Assembly (NCBI GenBank): GCA_028023455.1
Contig: JAQFVV010000352.1
Coordinates: forward strand, 732,501-796,500
Origin: Epiperipatus broadwayi
Taxonomy: Eukaryota; Onychophora; Udeonychophora; Euonychophora; Peripatidae
Length of the DNA: 64,000 nucleotides
Direction of reading: 5' to 3'
A program made the position numbers and the translations under genes. Below are positions 44,333-56,977 of this stretch, in pieces. The notes under the pieces are model-generated. The model was not told the DNA's origin and ran no database searches. It worked only from the letters and a program-made list of their open reading frames with translations. The number at the start of each line of letters is the position of its first letter. Position 1 is the first letter of the stretch.

Positions 44333-44333
44333 T

Positions 44334-44408
44334 ACGTTTCACCACACCTTGCTCCTATATATATATATATATATATATATAATAGAGGAGCAAGGTGTGG
44401 TGAAACGT
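44334..44408. repeat. Perfect 23 bp inverted repeat around (TA)n at the SLC6 exon start
   Basis: ACGTTTCACCACACC... at 44334-44356 is the exact reverse complement of 44386-44408, the first 23 bp of the candidate SLC6 exon. A (TA)n of about 26 bp forms the loop. The left copy must have been made from the exon, because the exon sequence is protein-constrained. Confidence 0.92.
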
Positions 44409-44514
44409 GATGAATGGAAAACTCCAACAGAATTTATATTGTCTTGTTTAGGTGCCACCATAGGAATTGGAAATGTGTGGAGATTTCCTTTACAAGCTTA
44501 CAAAAATGGAGGAG
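44386..44514 (+). CDS. SLC6-family Na+-coupled transporter, single exon (partial gene)
   Basis: Translates as EEQGVVKRDEWKTPTEFIL, then SCLGATIGIGNVWRFPLQAY and KNGGG. This is the N-terminal cytoplasmic end and TM1 of neurotransmitter:sodium symporters. Its GxGNVWRFP hallmark contributes main-chain and side-chain ligands for Na+ and substrate in family structures. The exon ends AATGGAGGAG|GTGAGT, a strong donor in phase 1 inside the GG pair, a split position I recall as common in animal SLC6 genes. The acceptor is less certain: ATAATAG|AGG follows a (TA)n with no pyrimidine tract. Subfamily is not decided; amino-acid-transporter-like members are plausible. Downstream exons are not in the window, so the following DNA is presumably intron. 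A retained gene fragment is the alternative. Confidence 0.85.
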
Positions 44515-45156
44515 GTGAGTATATCTTAAAAATTGTATTCTAGAAAAAGTTATATTTGCATAGTTGTTAAAGTGTTCTTTCGTTGTGAGAATTATATGGT
44601 ATAACATGAAAATATATTATTTTATTGAAAATTTACAGACTGTGTCATGATTATTTTAGACTGCTGAAATCTATTCAGTCACTAATTATAAAATTATGAA
44701 AAAATATGTGTATTAAATTTATGTATAGTAAAACTAGAAACAGCACTATATTTGTTCCATGTCTTCTTCTCATACAAATGTCTGTAGCATATAATAGCTT
44801 ACATTTTGTTGATAAACATTGACTAGAATAATGTAATAATTGTTTATTGAACTACACCTATAGTCTTAAGAAAATTTTTTACAATCAATTATTAGCCTAA
44901 GTCAAAAGTTGTTGATAGTTTTTTTTTTTATTTTCATTTAAAAATGAAAACAAGAAATGGAAATCGTTATTATTTAATTAAAAATACTCATACACATATA
45001 TAAATATGTGTGTTATATATTTTATTAGTTAAATGCCAATTATTGTTTTATTGACATCCATGCCGTGGGATGTTGTTGGTTTTTTTTTAAAATAATATAG
45101 ATTATGAACACATTCCCATGCCTTTTTTTTTCAATTTGAATTGCTGATTTTCGAAT
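44515..45156 (+). other. Presumed SLC6 intron sequence
   Basis: Starts with the donor GTGAGTATAT. AT-rich, with no coding sequence recognised up to the MITE at 45159. Confidence 0.6.
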
Positions 45157-45158
45157 TA

Positions 45159-46250
45159 CACCTGGGTCTCGTTTTACGTGATAGATAGGTTCCTCAGAAA
45201 ACATGCACAAATGAAGTCACACAAAAATAGACATAACTTACATCAAAAAAGGGTGCATGTGGTCTGTGATTTTTCAAAGCACCAACGTAAAATTACTTTA
45301 AAATTCACACACAAAAAAAATAAGGAAATACAATATGACTAATAAAAAATTTCAAATTTGAAAAAAATTGATACAAGACAAACTTTTTTTAACTATAATA
45401 TTTTATTTTATTCAAAATAATATATTTTTATGCATAATTTACAGTACAGTAACTTACATTTTTATACACATTTTAATTATTATTACTATTTGCCGAAAAA
45501 CATGCTCGTTTGCACTCTCATGTTGTGTTAATGGTTTTCTGTTGACAATGTAATTAGTAATTAATATTTGGGACGATAATTTTATTAATCGTTTATGAAC
45601 TTAGACTTATGATAATAAAAAGACATTTATTCACCACTGCTGGGAAAAATTTAATTAAAACTAACAACTAAAAATGAAATTCTTATTTTTGTCTTTAATT
45701 TTTTAATTTTCAATTCCATTTAAAAATCAAATTTCATTTTACATCACATTAATTTGAAGTCACTGTAAGTAATTTTTAAATTGTTAATTACAATTAAAAA
45801 TCAGATTTTAATTTTTAATTGTCAAATTTAATTGTGCCCACTGCTATTACTCACTTTTTAAAAATAAACTTGCTGACACTAAATGATTAATAATTGATTA
45901 CGTTCTTTTTAAAAAGCAAAAACAGAATGTGATTTAAAATGCAAAATTAACATGCACAATGTTTGAACAAATTTACATTATAATCTTGTAAAGTTTAATG
46001 TGTGTATACATAAAATGTGGAAATCATGGTTTTAATTTCATTATTGCATAAAATCTTACTATTATAAAGCACTGAAAATATTGAAATTACTAAGATGAAA
46101 GTCGAATTCCAATAATGTGCTATTACACTCAATATAACGTAAGTGCGCAAATTTATTATTTAAAGTAATAGTGCATTATCGGAGTTCGACTTCCGGTGAA
46201 ACATGAATCGCATTACTTCAAAATCGTGTTAAATAAGTCAGACCCAGGTG
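45159..46250. mobile_element. MITE-like DNA transposon with TA target duplication (1.09 kb)
   Basis: Perfect 11 bp terminal inverted repeats, CACCTGGGTCT and AGACCCAGGTG, each flanked directly by TA (45157-45158 and 46251-46252). The TA duplication and the subterminal 'cgttttacgtgatag' suggest a Tc1/mariner-pogo-type mobiliser. No transposase frame exists. An internal imperfect inverted repeat of 28 bp (46099-46126 against 46165-46192; about 4 mismatches, transition-type) indicates a nested or compound palindrome. Confidence 0.8.
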
Positions 46251-46252
46251 TA

Positions 46253-47111
46253 CTTGTTTTTGACCTTTTTTTTATTTAAAAATAAATTAACACAAATTTT
46301 ATTTCATTTTTTGTAAACATTTATTTTTATTAATGGCTTTTTCAAAAAAAGTAACTTCAAAAAAATGATAAAGTTACAGTGTTTTGTATCAACATATTGT
46401 AAAAATTCTATGGTATATTGTTACATTTGTACTTTGGCTTTCAGCTTTTTTTAAAAAAGTAACTTCAAAAAAATGATGAAGTTACAATGTTTTGTACACA
46501 ATTAAAGAACATAAACAAACCCAAAAGTTAGTTGGCCTTTTTTTTTGTATTGCTACTTTTTTTTAAAAAAAAAAAACATCATCAATAAAATTATGAAGTA
46601 ACAGTTTTAAAGACAAATAAATCACACAAACAGGGTTTTTTTTTTAAAAAAAGTTAAACTTAGTAGACTTTTTTTTAAAAGTTATGATGCCTTTTTATTT
46701 GTAAAAATAACATATTTTTTACCATTTTGAAACAAACTTCAAAGTTATTAAGCTTTTTTTTTTTTGGTTACACAAATAAATCAAAAAGTATGGGGAAGTA
46801 TGGAGGTGTTTATTATATCTATAAAGATATTACATACAGGATAGAGAAAGTGACTAATTCCGTGTGTGGTAAATTCAAAAAATCAGATATATTAATATTT
46901 AATTGAGGTTTAAAGTGTATATATCTGTGCTAGAGATAATCTCTAGTTTCGAGGATTTTTAGTAATATTCATTAGTGTATTTAGCAGAAGTGGATGGCAT
47001 CTGGTTTGGGAGTGGAGGGAGTTTGATAATGGTAAATTAAAATGTAATAAATAAATCACACAAACGAACTTTAAACCTAGTAGACTTTTTTTTTTTTTTT
47101 GGAATGCCACT
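46253..47111. other. Poly-T/poly-A rich low-complexity DNA
   Basis: Many T(8-14) runs followed by short A runs and a recurring 'aacttcaaaaaaatgatgaag' phrase (46345 and 46462). No gene recognised. Confidence 0.6.
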
Positions 47112-47849
47112 TTTTTTTTTGATTTACAAATAAATAATACAAAGTTTTATTGGATTGCCTTTTTTTTTAAAAAAAAAAAACAACCTATTATCAACAAGTT
47201 CAGAGTTATTAATCTTTTTTTTTTTTTTTTTGGTGACATCAATAAATAACACAAACAATTTTTTTTTGGGATTAGCGCTTTTTTAAAAACAATTGTCAGC
47301 AAGTTCAAAGTTATTAAGTTTTTTTTTTTTTTTTTGGTTACACAAATAATTAACACAAACAAATTTTTAACTTTGTGGACCTTTTTTTTTTTTTTTTTGG
47401 ATTAACGTTTTTTTAACAAAAATAAAACTTATTAAGGTTTCCCTACCCCACCTATTACAAGAATAAAATTTCTAATAGAATGTATTAAAACTTTTTTTTT
47501 GATTTACAAATAAATAATACAAAGTTTTTATTGGATTGCCTTTTTTTTTTAAAAAAAAAACAAACTATTATCAACAAGTTCAGAGTTATTAATCTTTTTT
47601 TTTTTTTTTTGGTGACATCAATAAATAACACAAACAATTTTTTTTGGGATTAGCGCTTTTTTAAAAACAATTGTCAGCAAGTTCAAAGTTATTAAGTTTT
47701 TTTTTTTTTTTGGTTACACAAATAATTAACACAAACAAATTTTTAACTTTGTGGACCTTTTTTTTTTTTTTTGGATTAACGTTTTTTAACAAAAATAAAA
47801 CTTATTAAGGTTTCCCTACCCCACCTTTCTAATAGAATGTATTAAAACA
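47112..47849 (+). repeat. Recent tandem duplication of about 370 bp, poly-T rich
   Basis: 47112-47491 and 47492-47849 are near-identical from 'tttttgatttacaaataaat' to 'taatagaatgtattaaaac'. Differences are T-run lengths and a 15-bp segment missing from copy 2. Each copy also contains two internal diverged sub-units ('aagttcaragttattaa'). Confidence 0.92.
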
Positions 47850-49030
47850 AAATAATTTCCTATAATAAGACTTTCAATTTTTATCACTTATTCAATCTGG
47901 TATGTGAGTTGTTAGTTAATGTATACCCAGCTTCAACCAGATCAAAACTCATGCTTCTTGTAATCAATGCAAAAGATAAAATCGAGAGATCAATTACAAT
48001 CTTCAAAATTCATAATTGAGTAGACTTGGAAGTTATTCCAGTTTCCTAAAAACTTAACATAACAAAAACTATCACAACAATCAGTCTCTTTTAACAACCA
48101 ATTGTATAAACTTTTTTTCCCCATTAATATTGTCCTTTTATAAAATGTAACCCCTTATTTAGCCTAATAAAAATTTGGTTAAAATAAGATAAACAAATTG
48201 ATAAACGACTGACTAAGGTTAATGACATTTTTTTTGGGTTTTAAAAAAAATAAAAAGTTAAAACTTAGATGGCTTCTTTTTTTATTTGCTGATTTCTTTA
48301 AAAACTAACTTTGACAAAAATAAAAATTTTTACAATTTTTTTTTTTTTTTTTTGCTATACAGATAAATAACTTTAGAAAGCTTTAAAAATAACATAATTT
48401 CCTCATGGAGGTTCTCCAGTAAATGCTATTTGACCCATTAACTAATTATGAATATGTTAAAACATACCCTTGGACAATGTTTTGTACATTAAAATTTCAA
48501 TACAGAAGTGTCTAAACAGTCCGTTAATAATCAAATACTTCAATCGTGTGATTTCAATAAATATAAAATAAAAATTAAATTAAAAATAAGACCATTTCAT
48601 TACTTAAATTAATCACACCCTCACACTGCACCCTGAAAAAGTGTGAAGTGTGCGATTCAGAATAAATAATTTAATGTGATGCGATAAAGCGGTCTGTAAG
48701 GTGTAGTACAGCAGAATTGTTGAATTACATGTAAACACCGATTTTTATGTGTTTTAGCCCATAAATCGCACCATCCCATGGTGTGGATGTCAGCCAAAAC
48801 AACTACCAATTTAAGATATATTCGAATAATAGAAAAACTTCTAATAATAATTGTAGTAGTTATTTCAAATGAACCAGCTAAATGGAAATGTGTATCAAAG
48901 ACATGGTAAAAATAATAAAATGTTTTATGAATCATAAATACGTATGTGCATGTTATCTATATCTTAATAAAATAATGAAATGTATGTGTATAAATATACA
49001 TCTATACTGGATTGGATTATAAATGCTCCA
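47850..49030. other. AT-rich DNA, no gene recognised
   Basis: A less AT-rich patch at about 48600-48800 contains a 92-codon minus-strand open frame (48657-48935) with no recognisable domain. Otherwise homopolymer-rich. Confidence 0.5.
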
Positions 49031-49770
49031 CGGACATAGAATTGCTGATATTACCTGCTTACCTACCTGTAATGATTCTTAAATATAATAAAATGCTATA
49101 GGAATCATAAAAAATACTTGTATGCATGTTAGATATATCTTAATAAAATAATAAAACATATGAACTGTTTTCATAAACCCGGAATAATAATTGCAATACT
49201 GATATTATCTGCACATCTACTCAAAATGTTTCTCCAGATCTGGAATAAATGATTCCAAACATTCATGTTTTAATATAACATGTATACCTACCTGAAATGC
49301 TTTCACATACCTAATAATTGCAATACTGATATTTTTTGTACATCTATCTGAAATGTTTTCACATACCTGAAATAATAATTGCACTATGGATATTATCTGA
49401 ACAACTACTCAAAATATTTTTACAGACCCAGAGTAAATGATTACAAACACTGATGTATTAATATAACATGTATAACTACCTGAAATGATATCACATACCT
49501 GAAATAATAATTGTAATACTGATATTATTTGTTAATCTATTTTAAATGCTTCTATAGACTTGAAATCAATAATCAAAAACATTTATTTATAAATTGTGTG
49601 TGTGTACCTGCTTAAAATGCTTATACAGACCTGGAATAAATAATTAAAACATTTGCATATTAATTGTATATGTATATCTATCTGAAATGCATCTATCAAC
49701 ATTAGAATATAATTATGTATAATTATATATTATCTGCACCCCTGCTTGAAATGCTTCTATCAGCTTCAAA
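49031..49770. repeat. Degenerate minisatellite
   Basis: Recurring phrases 'ctgatattatctg', 'ctacctgaaatgcttctaca', 'gacctggaataaatgatt' and 'aaacattyat' are spaced about 60-130 bp apart over about 740 bp. Units are unequal and diverged. Confidence 0.75.
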
Positions 49771-49930
49771 ATGTGATTATCAATACTCTATGGTGCTACC
49801 TCTTCTGATGAGCAGGAACTATTTTTGTAGGTGGGGTGACATCTGCATTGGGGAATGCCAATCAATAGTTCCATCCTGCAATATGCTCATGAGAAAACAA
49901 TACTAACGAAGAGTGGCATTGGTTTTTGTC

Positions 49931-49935
49931 TGGTT

Positions 49936-49983
<48 letters not shown>

Positions 49984-49989
49984 AACCAT

Positions 49990-50037
<48 letters not shown>
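49931..50037. repeat. Double palindrome built on two (TA)n tracts
   Basis: TGGTTATCAT (TA)n ATGATAACCA is followed at once by TACAATAT (TA)n ATATTGTA. Two consecutive perfect inverted repeats; the second carries the usual TACAAT/ATTGTA shoulders and opens family C copy 2. Confidence 0.9.
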
Positions 50038-50798
<761 letters not shown>

Positions 50799-51008
50799 AT
50801 TTTAACGGATCGTTGTTTACAGAGATCTTAGGATATTAACCAAAGAAAACACTGAAACCAACACATCTTTGACTTGCAGTCATATATATATATATATGAA
50901 CAGTAAGTATTGGACAATCCAAATTAATTTGTGTTTTAACTAAATATATATTTTTATGAGTTGTTTTTTTAAAAATAATATTCGTTGCTCAATGTAAAAA
51001 ACATTACA

Positions 51009-52559
51009 ATGGCGACCCCCGGGTCATGTGACCAGCAAAACGGCACCAATATACTATCCAAGCCTATGCAAATTACAGGTGAAGCAAAAACATATGCCAA
51101 CGTTGCTAAAAATAATTTACAGGAAAATAATTTCTCTTGGGAAAAAAATAATTTACAACAAAAAGAACACAATCAAGATCCAATTTTAGAAAAAAATAAA
51201 GTATTCCAGTGCTTCCGAAAAATAAATACTAATGATATTTTGCAGCTAGATATACAAATGCAAGAAAATCAATGCCCCCCTACCGCTCAGTGGAATAATG
51301 ATGATTTGAAAATAATATGTGAACAGTTTAATAATACAATCCCACGTGGCCTTCATATGTCATTCAAAAGATTTTTTTCTCCTCGTTCAATAATATTATC
51401 AGCTACAGATGCAAACTTATCACTATATAAATTTCCTAGAAGTTTAATTTATGAAGCAATAACACTACATGGACTTTGGGATAGCATACTAAGGATTGCT
51501 GATCATCCTAACTCACGATATTTAATCCTCGAATTTTATCAAGAAAGCGAAAAAACACGATTTCAAACCACCATTAAAACTTTAGGTAACCATGCACTCA
51601 TTGCAGTAGATCCAGATCAACATAATCAGATTACTGGCATAGTCAAGAATTCATACCTTGGATATGACATCAAAATCTTTCAGAAAATGATGCAGCCATT
51701 TGGAAAAGTCATAGCATTCAACCCAATTTATCTAAAAGATACGCCGGTGCTTGTATACAGCAACAGCATTGACTTCAAGCTGAGATTACATCAAGAAATA
51801 GATCCAAACAATATTCCTACACAATTTGCAGATCAGGAAGTGATGCTGAGCCTCTTCATAAGAGGGCTTAAACCCATATGTTACACATGCGGGAAGCGAA
51901 GCCACTTGGCAACACAATGTGACATCAAAAAGAATCCACAATCGCAAAAAACAAATGAAGTGCCCATCCAAACACATACTGAAGACAGCAACTATATATA
52001 TAATGATAGCATAAATCCAAATAGTTACAACAATATGCAAACAACTTCTCCATCTGAAGAAACACTCTCACTCTCTCTCATTAATCAAAATTCGAATGAG
52101 AAAAACAAAAATGTGGATGAACTAAACAGTGACCATCTGAAAAAACAATGCGATAACATAAAGAGTCAACAATCACAACAGACAAATAATCCGCTCAACC
52201 ACACACCAACTGAAGATATAAGTCACACTCACATAAATTCGGATATGAATAACCAGATGCAAATGACTTCTTCATCTGAAAAAGATCAAACTACAAAAAA
52301 CCAAGACAACAGTATAAACGTACCAAACAGAATGGAGCACTTAAATCCAAATGTCACACAAGCAACTCAAAATAACACAAGCAACTGTCAAAACATACAA
52401 TGCACAAATAATTCAAATATTAGCCCAACTGAAATATCACAAAGCACTTACAGTGAAACACAAAGTACCAATAGAACAAACATCACACACACAATAAAAA
52501 TAACACATCAACAGATATCATGGAAGCAATCATGCCATGCCTTCCACAAGTTGAAATAA
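51009..52559 (+). CDS. Non-LTR element A ORF1 (RNA-binding, CCHC zinc knuckle)
   Basis: 516 codons, open throughout, starting at ATGGCGACC. Residues about 60-300 form a conserved block shared with element B (INTNDI...LD, FFSP.S..L..TD, LYEAIT, DHPNSRY, FQKM..PFGKVIA, IPTQ..DQEV.LSL.IRGLKP). Then CYTCGKRSHLATQC, a canonical CX2CX4HX4C knuckle, sits near residue 300. The C-terminal 200 residues are Asn/Gln/Ser/Thr-rich low complexity. ORF1 proteins of this type bind element RNA and form the RNP. Frame comparison with element B suggests the native C terminus lay in other frames further on, so the present stop may come from frameshifts near 52510. Confidence 0.85.
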   Translation: MATPGSCDQQNGTNILSKPMQITGEAKTYANVAKNNLQENNFSWEKNNLQQKEHNQDPILEKNKVFQCFRKINTNDILQLDIQMQENQCPPTAQWNNDDLKIICEQFNNTIPRGLHMSFKRFFSPRSIILSATDANLSLYKFPRSLIYEAITLHGLWDSILRIADHPNSRYLILEFYQESEKTRFQTTIKTLGNHALIAVDPDQHNQITGIVKNSYLGYDIKIFQKMMQPFGKVIAFNPIYLKDTPVLVYSNSIDFKLRLHQEIDPNNIPTQFADQEVMLSLFIRGLKPICYTCGKRSHLATQCDIKKNPQSQKTNEVPIQTHTEDSNYIYNDSINPNSYNNMQTTSPSEETLSLSLINQNSNEKNKNVDELNSDHLKKQCDNIKSQQSQQTNNPLNHTPTEDISHTHINSDMNNQMQMTSSSEKDQTTKNQDNSINVPNRMEHLNPNVTQATQNNTSNCQNIQCTNNSNISPTEISQSTYSETQSTNRTNITHTIKITHQQISWKQSCHAFHKLK

Positions 52560-52718
52560 GTACAATAGAAAAAAAGGGTCAGGTCGCCCAAAAAGAAGCA
52601 AAAACAAAAAACCAAAAACAGAAGAGGACAACTCACAAACAGAAGAATACAACACTGCATCATCATTAACCAGAATTCAAATGGATGACTGGTCACCAAT
52701 GGACATCACTTCTAGATA
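52512..52718 (+). pseudogene. Frameshifted C-terminal tail of element A ORF1 with AT-hook-like motif
   Basis: In a shifted frame the DNA reads DIMEAIMPCLPQ, and after one more shift in an A run KKGSGRPKRSKNKK, ending MDDWSPMDITSR-stop at about 52718. Element B has the parallel DAIEAPLPH and RMPGRPPKNRESKK. The conserved GRP core between basic residues resembles an AT-hook. Inferred to be the lost end of ORF1. Confidence 0.5.
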
Positions 52719-52813
52719 AGCAACCAATAAAACTCCAACAATGTACAGCTCATACAATGAAAACCTGCCACTAACATATTTTGAAAAGTGAACAATCCCA
52801 AAATACAACCATA

Positions 52814-55800
52814 ATGAAAGTCAAAATAACAGCTTTTAATGTGCGGGGTTTGAACTCTGCAAACAAACTACATCAACTTAGAGACTGGAAAAAAATCACA
52901 CAGACACATATATTGGGACTTCTGGAAACCAAAATATATAGTGGATCACAGATTGACCCAACAGTACATCTTCACACTGAAGGCTTCTTTGCATGCTCCA
53001 GGGACATGTCATCACCTTCTGGTGGAACTGGCCTACTAATAACCCCAACTTGCCCATTCACATCATTCAGAATCATATATATTGATGGAAACTTGTTGAT
53101 AGCTACATTTCATCATGATGCAAACACTCTCAACATAGTTTTTACCTACATCCCACCTGGAAACATCACCATATCAAACATCATACTCACCATCAATTCA
53201 CTGCTAGCATCAACTCCTTACCCAACTATCATCATGGGAGATTTTAACATGAAGTACACAGATTTCATCTCAAAATGGCTGCATCAAATTACAATACCAC
53301 TAATGAGTGCTGAAGGTTTTTTACCACCAAATGCAGTAACATTCCATAATAACTGACACACATCTTTAATTGACCTTTGCTTCTATTCACCAAGGCTGCA
53401 TCATTACTTCAGCCTCAAGCTCAATCCATCCCCATTCTCAGATCACTCTACTCAAACTGCAACACTTGATCTAACTAAAATTCAGCCAACTACACTACCA
53501 CTTGGAAAAACAATGAGAATTCTAATATCAGCATCCACTCCAGAATTCCTTTTTTCTGAAACATATATTATGCTCCATAAACTTGAGGGACTACAACTAA
53601 ATGATGTGCAGAGATACGAGGCATACATAAATATACTTCCATTCAATATTGACCATGTCACCAAAAAAAACCTCCACCCTCCAGGCTATTAGCTCTGGTA
53701 GATGAACTGCACAAAAGGACAACAATGTCTAAACCCACTCAAAACACATATCAGCATATATATATAGGCTCACCCAGACATATAACAGCACATGTGCAGC
53801 ACTTAAAGACTATCTAGCCATCAAAAAAAGCAAAATCTGCCTCAGTCAACAACATACATGGACTAGAGGCTACATCAGATGGGCCATGGGTTTTACCTCC
53901 ACCATTAGAGTGCCTATGGCACTTCAAATTGGAACATCTATACATGCAGCACATAACATGATTGAACCTATTTATAAGCATTTCAAACAGAATCTTCAGA
54001 CCCATCAAGTCTTCAACCCACCACCAGATTATTTTGGATCACCGGAAACAAATACACCATTTACCACTAATGAATTTGCTTCGAAGCTTGCCACTCTGCC
54101 CAATGCCTGTCATCCAGGCACTCATGGCATACCAAAATTTGTGTATGAGCACCTTAGCCATACAACTACTCAAGTATTATGTCATCTTGCAAACTATCTC
54201 TCACAAAAAATATACAACATTGAAAATCTTTATCCAATTGCAATAGTACCATTTAATAAGAAACCAGCTCCAATAACCACCCTTAATAATTTTAGGCCTA
54301 TCTACATGTGCTCAATAGCTATCAAGATCATTTAGAAAGTCATTAAAGACAGTATTGAGCCATATCTGCTCCCATTGATTTCACCACATCAGTTTGCAAG
54401 AAAGCAGTCATCTACAGAACAGGCAGCACTTCTTTTCAAAGCTGTATTGGGGTCGGTGCAAAGCCGGAAAAAATACAGCCCAGTTGCAGTTCAAATATAT
54501 ATTGAGTCAGCTTTTGATTCTGTAGCAATCCAGATATTAATTAAAATGTTGGCTGCCACTGAACAACCTCACACTCTTTTATATGTTAAAACCTAAGTGG
54601 CAAAAATTCTGAATCTTTTACTCCAACACAATCAATCTCACAAGGATTTCTCCTGAATGTTTTACTTTTCACTTTTTACATCAACCCTCTATTAGTAAAA
54701 ATCCAGCAAACATTCATTGGCATCCAAATACCAAACACATCTGAGCAGGTAACATGTATCACTTATATGGATGATATAACTGACTTCCTCCCATCTAAAA
54801 AACACCTACCAGCCTTGCATACAATACTACAAGAATTTGCAGCTACACACAAACTCAGGGTCAATCTAAATAAGACTGCAGTTTGGTCTCTTTATAATGC
54901 AAAGCAGTGCACAGGCATGTATGGGGGAAAGCCATCTGCTTTCTTGGGATTTCCCTTTTATATGAGTGCAAGTGCAATGAGGGTCAAGATCCAGAATAAA
55001 CTCAAAGAAGAAACAGAACAATTTACCATTTCACTCTCAGGGGCATATCTTTCAATATACTCCAAGATCCAGCTGTTTAACCAGCTAGCCAAAACAAAAA
55101 TCACCTATTACTCACCCATTATCTCCTTTTCTAAAGGTTTTATTAACAAAATCTCTTCTTTATGTAATAAGCTCTTGTGGCAGTGGAAGACTGTGTCAAT
55201 ATCTGCAAAACAACTTACCAGACCACCTATTCACAATGGACTAAGACTTCACAGTATTTATATTTTCCATCTACAGAAGGCCACAAACTTAATAGCATCC
55301 ACAGTCAAACACTTTCCAGTGCTTGAATGCCTACTTCAAATAACTCCAACAGATAGACCACCCCCTGCCTATGACCAACTAGCATCAATGATCAATCATA
55401 TAAAAAGCACAGCCCCACAGCTATATCTTCAGACAATATACAAGCATTCCTACTGGCAAATTTATTCATTAATCCATCCAAATCCAAGCCATGATACCAA
55501 TCTGACAATGTTGAAAATCAATAATCTACAATTATTACTCCGTAAGTTTAAAAAATGGTCCCTGAAACCAAAATATTTTGATTTTTTACTGAGACTAAAC
55601 CTACATGCACTGCCCATGACATATTTTCTGAGATATCGGAGACTATACACTAACATTGATCCTTTTTGTCCCCTGTGTCACAGGGCTGGAGAAACTCAGG
55701 AACATCTATTCTATCTTTGTCCGTCACTAGACAGAATTAGATTTATTATGATAGGAGCATAAAGACAATCTAACACATCCCTTCAAATAATCTTTAATGC

Positions 55801-56020
55801 ATATTGCAAAGGCTCTATTCCATCAGTCCATGCAGCCACTTTTGTGCTTTATGCATACTGGTGCACTAGATGCACATTCACTTTAGGTAACAACACAAGG
55901 CGACATTCATCAACTTTCAATATCAAACTGGCAAAACTACAAGCTAGAGACAATAAAATTGCACATCCAGACATCTATGCAGCAACCTGGTCACTGATAA
56001 CACAACAATCAAACCTCTAA
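52814..56020 (+). pseudogene. Non-LTR element A ORF2: APE endonuclease + reverse transcriptase, broken
   Basis: ATG at 52814 opens the endonuclease: FNVRGLN, LGLLETKI, GGTGLLI, MGDFNM and SDH carry the usual N, E, D and terminal D-H residues. A TGA at 53354 interrupts it where element B reads Arg. Frameshifts and stops follow near 53690, 53760, 54333, 54594 and 54650. RT pieces: YPIAIVPFNKKP, QFARKQSSTEQAAL, AFDSV (motif A) and YMDDITDF (motif C, 54757-54780). An open 331-codon stretch runs from 54767 to 55762. Near its end is CPLCHRAGETQEHLFYLC (CX2CX8HX4C), the C-terminal knuckle. The frame resumes after 55763 with AYWCTRCTF and ends at TAA 56020. Total about 1,070 codons, as expected for the family. 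Confidence 0.9.
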
Positions 56021-56490
56021 GACAGCTCCCAATAACCAACAATCTATGCCATCAACCAAATATTTAAAAAAATAAAAAATAAATGTGGCAAGTATCTACA
56101 AATAAAAAACAGAATGTCGTCTTTGATTGCATATGATTAATATAGAGGACAGGAACAACAAAATCAGAACTCAAATACTGGAAAGCAAACTAAACCCAGA
56201 ACTGCAATATACATACAAGTTGAAGTTTTTCAAATTAAACAATGATAACCCAAGACTTTCGAGAACTCTGATTACAGCAAGCAGCGCTCACAAATGTAAC
56301 GTATTCATATGTATTTTTCACTCCCCTTAACAATGTTTAAATATCTTTCCCTCCTAATTTAATTTTTTTTGTACATCACAGATACAAACTTAAACTTGGT
56401 TTACTCACTAGCAATGTAAATATATGTATACAAAGTGTCTTATGGCAAATATAACCGTATGGTCATCAATAAACTTATTTTCTTTGAAAC
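56021..56490 (+). other. 3' UTR of non-LTR element A
   Basis: Non-coding stretch between the ORF2 stop and the (AAT)n tail. No conserved hairpin was identified by eye. Confidence 0.6.
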
Positions 56491-56759
<269 letters not shown>

Positions 56760-56977
56760 CCCACAGCAAATCTCTGCTGAGGTAAGAAGCAATCCTTAAG
56801 TACTCTGATGTCAGTATTTATTTTTTACTTTTGTTTCCAACTTATTATTCGCAAAACAAACATAATACAGGAAAAATCGATTCATATAATAGATTAATAG
56901 TGTGTTTTGAAAAATATCGGTGTGTTTTAATATCTTTTTTAAACACAAAAAAATACTGACTTGAGTCAGAATAAATC

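Noticed and set aside
48657-48935. 92-codon minus-strand frame
   Set aside because: No domain, no conserved copy, surrounded by low-complexity DNA.
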